Of a stretch of DNA of 64,000 nt, positions 61,271 to 64,000 are shown piece by piece. Each line of letters begins with the position of its first letter. Positions within the stretch are counted from its first letter, which is position 1. A program made the translations under genes and the position numbers. The notes beneath the pieces were generated by a model. It saw only the letters and a program-made list of their open reading frames with translations, made no database searches and was not told the origin of the DNA. The stretch is from Sulfuricurvum kujiense DSM 16994 (lineage in GTDB: Bacteria; Campylobacterota; Campylobacteria; Campylobacterales; Sulfurimonadaceae), in the NCBI RefSeq assembly GCF_000183725.1, contig NC_014762.1, forward strand, positions 434,001 through 498,000. The letters are read 5' to 3'.

Positions 61271-62241
61271 TGGAATTGTTTAAAGAAGATAAAGTCTATA
61301 ACTTCCTAGGCAAAGGGAAAATCTTTTTTGTCGCATCGTTTGTCCTTTTCTTTTTAGCGATTGCTCTTATCGCGACCAAAGGGTTTTCCTTCGGTATCGA
61401 TTTTACCGGAGGGACGGTTGTTCAGGTCAAATATCAAGGTCCTGCTCCGATCGATAAAGTGCGTGAAGCACTTGAAAAAGATGAACTCTTTAAACACGCT
61501 GCGGTCAGCGAATTCGGTTCCCCTGAAGAAATCGTTATCAAAACAGCGGCTTCGACGGACGGATTGAGTAAAGATATCGGAGACGTTACGAGAGAGATTC
61601 TCAAAGGGACGGGTGAGTTCGAAATCCGCCGTGTCGATATGGTCGGGCCGAAAGTAGGAGATGAACTCCGGGTCAAAGGGCTTACCGCGTTTCTTTTGAC
61701 GCTGGGTGCGATTATGGCGATGGTAACGTTTCGGTATGAATGGCGTTTCGCGTTAGCGGCCATCATCGCGATTGTGCATGATATCGTTATTACATTTGGA
61801 TTTGTCTCTTATTTTGAGATCGATTTCAATATCGAGAGTGTTGCGGCGCTGTTGATGATTTTAGGGTACTCGATCCATGATACGATTATTGTCTACGACC
61901 GTATCCGTGAACACATCCAAGAATCTAAAAACAGCGATTTTGTGATGATCGTCAATGAAGCGGTATCCCGTACCCAGTCTCGTACGACATTGACATCGTT
62001 GACGGTCTTTTTCGTCGTATTGACCCTGTTCTTGTTCGGCGGAGACATTATGCTCGGGTTCAGCTTCCCGATGCTGGTCGGTGTTATTATCGGAACGTAT
62101 AGTTCGATTTTCGTTGCGGCACAGCTTGTTGTTTGGACGGGATTCAGTGTCGGGCGTTATCGTGAAAAGATGGCTGAAAAACAGAAAATGCAAGCTGAAA
62201 AAGAGAAAATGCGTGCTCAATTTGAGCAGGGCATTGTTTAA
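61270..62241 (+). CDS. secF: SecF, protein translocase subunit
   Basis: A 323-residue partner of SecD. The start ATG 61270 overlaps the secD stop. Marks are FSFGIDFTGGTVVQV near 38, GYSIHDTIIVYDRIREHIQ near 205 and the SRTQSRTTLTSLTV motif near 235. A charged coiled-coil tail ends the protein. leuS follows after 29 bases. Confidence 0.96.
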   Translation: MELFKEDKVYNFLGKGKIFFVASFVLFFLAIALIATKGFSFGIDFTGGTVVQVKYQGPAPIDKVREALEKDELFKHAAVSEFGSPEEIVIKTAASTDGLSKDIGDVTREILKGTGEFEIRRVDMVGPKVGDELRVKGLTAFLLTLGAIMAMVTFRYEWRFALAAIIAIVHDIVITFGFVSYFEIDFNIESVAALLMILGYSIHDTIIVYDRIREHIQESKNSDFVMIVNEAVSRTQSRTTLTSLTVFFVVLTLFLFGGDIMLGFSFPMLVGVIIGTYSSIFVAAQLVVWTGFSVGRYREKMAEKQKMQAEKEKMRAQFEQGIV

Positions 62242-62270
62242 CATTTGACAAGAGTATTTAGGAGTTTTTT

Positions 62271-64000
62271 TTGAATTACACCCCCGCATCGATTGAGGCC
62301 AAGTGGCAAAAAACGTGGAGCACGACGAAGGCCTATGAGCCTTCGGACGATTTTTCCAAACCTAAAAAATATGTTTTGAGCATGTTTCCTTATCCGTCGG
62401 GACGTATCCATATGGGACACGTCCGCAACTATACGATCGGCGACGCATTTGCCCGCTACTATCGCCAGCAGGGCTTTAACGTTCTTCACCCTATCGGATG
62501 GGACAGCTTCGGTATGCCGGCGGAAAATGCGGCGATCAAACACGGCGTCCATCCGAAAAAATGGACCTATGAAAACATCGCAACAATGCGCGGAGAGCTT
62601 GCCGGGCTTGGGCTATCTTTCTCCGAAGATCGGGAATTTGCGACTTCTAACCCGGAATATACGGCGTTCGAGCAGGGTTTCATCATCGATATGTTTAATC
62701 GTGGGTTGTTGTATCGAAAACAGGGGTTTTTGAACTGGTGCCCGCACGATTTGACCGTTTTGGCAAATGAGCAGGTGGTAGACGGCGGATGCTGGAGATG
62801 CGGAACGCCGATCGTCCAAAAAGAGATGTATCAGTACTACCTCAAAATCAGTGATTACGCCGAAGAACTTCTTGAGTCTTTAAAAACGTTAGAGGGAAAA
62901 TGGCCGAAGCAGGTTTTGACGATGCAGGAGAACTGGATCGGAAAATCGTACGGTTTGGAATTTGCGTTTAAACTCGACGAAGAGAGCGAAGGCAAACTGG
63001 GCGCCGTGTATCAAAGCTTCGATGTCTTTACGACGCGTCCCGATACGATCTACGGGGTGAGCTACGCCGCCTTGGCTCCGGAACACGAGATTGTCCGCCA
63101 TATGCTTTCGTTCGGCCTTTTGGATGAGGCTACAAGCGATGCTATCAAAGCGATGCAGCGGGTCAGTGCGCGTGACCGCGCCACGAGCCCAAAAGAGGGG
63201 GTGTCTCTGGGGATTCATGTCATCCATCCATTGACAGGGGCAAAAGTTCCGGTATGGGTGGCTAATTTCGTCCTTACCGATTACGGCTCCGGGGCAGTTA
63301 TGGCCGTTCCTGCACATGACGATCGTGACTATGAATTTGCGGCGAAGTACAATTTGCCGATCAAAGCGGTTATCTTCCCGAGCGAGGGTGAATTGCCGCT
63401 GGGGTGCGCCTATACCGAAGCAGGGACGCTTCGTGAGAGTGCACAGTTCAGCGGTTTAGACAATGTTACCGCTAAAGCTTCTATCATGGATCATTTCGAA
63501 GCTTCTCACCTCGGTAAAAAAGTGATAAATTTTCGTCTCAAAGACTGGGGAATCAGCCGTCAGCGTTACTGGGGTGCTCCGATCCCTCTGATTCACTGTG
63601 AGTCGTGCGGAATCGTTCCGGAAGATAAAGCCAACCTTCCGGTCGCATTGCCTGAAGACGTTGTGATTAACGGTGAAGGAAATCCGCTTGAGCACCACCC
63701 GACGTGGAAACACTGTACCTGTCCGAAATGCGGGAAGAGCGCCGTCCGTGAAACCGATACGATGGATACCTTTATCCAATCGTCATGGTATTTTTTGCGC
63801 TATACGGTCAAAAATGATTACCAAAAGGCGCTTGACCCTGCAGCACTTGATTACTGGATGGGTGTCGATCACTACATCGGTGGGATCGAACACGCCATTT
63901 TGCATCTGTTATACGCACGCTTTTTTACGAAAATGCTCCGTGATCTGGGATACGTCAACTCAGATGAGCCGTTTGAGCATCTTTTGACACAGGGGATGGT
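62271..64000 (+). CDS. leuS: LeuS, leucyl-tRNA synthetase (5' part)
   Basis: The first 576 codons of a class I synthetase; the 3' part is outside the window. It uses a TTG start with AGGAG upstream and then reads [12 protein letters not shown]. The HIGH-type motif is [12 protein letters not shown] near 46, and zinc-domain cysteines appear in [15 protein letters not shown] near 154 with CWRCG. The editing domain spans about 230-420 ([31 protein letters not shown]). A second zinc site has CESCG and [25 protein letters not shown] near 528 is typical of LeuRS. Confidence 0.97.
   Translation, partial: MNYTPASIEAKWQKTWSTTKAYEPSDDFSKPKKYVLSMFPYPSGRIHMGHVRNYTIGDAFARYYRQQGFNVLHPIGWDSFGMPAENAAIKHGVHPKKWTYENIATMRGELAGLGLSFSEDREFATSNPEYTAFEQGFIIDMFNRGLLYRKQGFLNWCPHDLTVLANEQVVDGGCWRCGTPIVQKEMYQYYLKISDYAEELLESLKTLEGKWPKQVLTMQENWIGKSYGLEFAFKLDEESEGKLGAVYQSFDVFTTRPDTIYGVSYAALAPEHEIVRHMLSFGLLDEATSDAIKAMQRVSARDRATSPKEGVSLGIHVIHPLTGAKVPVWVANFVLTDYGSGAVMAVPAHDDRDYEFAAKYNLPIKAVIFPSEGELPLGCAYTEAGTLRESAQFSGLDNVTAKASIMDHFEASHLGKKVINFRLKDWGISRQRYWGAPIPLIHCESCGIVPEDKANLPVALPEDVVINGEGNPLEHHPTWKHCTCPKCGKSAVRETDTMDTFIQSSWYFLRYTVKNDYQKALDPAALDYWMGVDHYIGGIEHAILHLLYARFFTKMLRDLGYVNSDEPFEHLLTQGM

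Overview
The window is a gene-dense, mostly collinear chromosome segment of a sulfur-oxidising member of the Campylobacterota (Epsilonproteobacteria), most like Sulfuricurvum or Sulfurimonas. This is inferred from content and gene order; no search was run. Three things point there: a soxXYZAB cluster; an aminofutalosine-type menaquinone gene; and gene orders that, as I recall them, match Campylobacter jejuni and Helicobacter pylori. Those orders are lpxC-tsaB-thrB-ylxR-infB-rbfA-rimP, aroQ-folK-flhF-flhG-(membrane protein)-fliA-fliM-fliY, nif3-flgZ-waaA-rlu-ffh-rpsP-khpA-rimM-trmD-rplS, and csrA-ispE close to smpB.

Layout. 1-7425: thiosulfate-oxidation cluster (end of soxX, then soxY, soxZ, soxA, soxB), followed on the same strand by a porin, a periplasmic metallo-beta-lactamase-fold protein, a periplasmic DsrE-like protein and a DUF302-like protein. 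7479-18629: housekeeping run (nrnA-like DHH phosphoesterase, M23 peptidase, lpxC, tsaB, thrB, ylxR, infB, rbfA, rimP, ribD, ubiE/menG, xseA). 18697-19327: MntA/HepT toxin-antitoxin pair. 19398-21478, minus strand: sppA and an aminofutalosine deaminase. 21678-23951: CheY-like, CheC-like and PAS-GGDEF trio. 24029-31998: aroQ, folK, flagellar regulators and switch genes, a LOG-family gene and mnmA. 32148-38296: an MHS-type transporter facing a minus-strand run of ppk1, gamma-carbonic anhydrase, a TRIC-like channel, mtgA and an exported beta-carbonic anhydrase. 38366-46949: TPR protein, NYN nuclease-like protein, nif3, flgZ, waaA, rlu, ffh and the rpsP-rplS operon. 47035-53131, minus strand: smpB, a small accessory island (BrnT/BrnA-like pair, CsgG-like protein, MITE-like element), then ispE, csrA, truB and uvrD. 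53296-64000: a LysR regulator, an SspB-like protein, a pabC-like gene, cysK, a biotin carboxylase, lnt, then yajC-secD-secF-leuS, with leuS cut by the window edge.

The most unusual signals are non-coding. Three copies of a roughly 112-bp element (32012-32126, 43078-43189 and 43206-43315) share one architecture of three hairpins. Their stems differ in sequence but stay complementary, so structure rather than sequence appears to be kept. A separate 122-bp inverted-repeat element at 49080-49201 is flanked by a perfect 10-bp direct repeat and looks like a MITE. The sox cluster carries a periplasmic sulfur-handling tail (MBL-fold, DsrE-like, DUF302-like) that goes beyond the core Sox enzymes. Starts were chosen from visible Shine-Dalgarno sequences, overlaps and signal peptides; functions come from motif recognition only.
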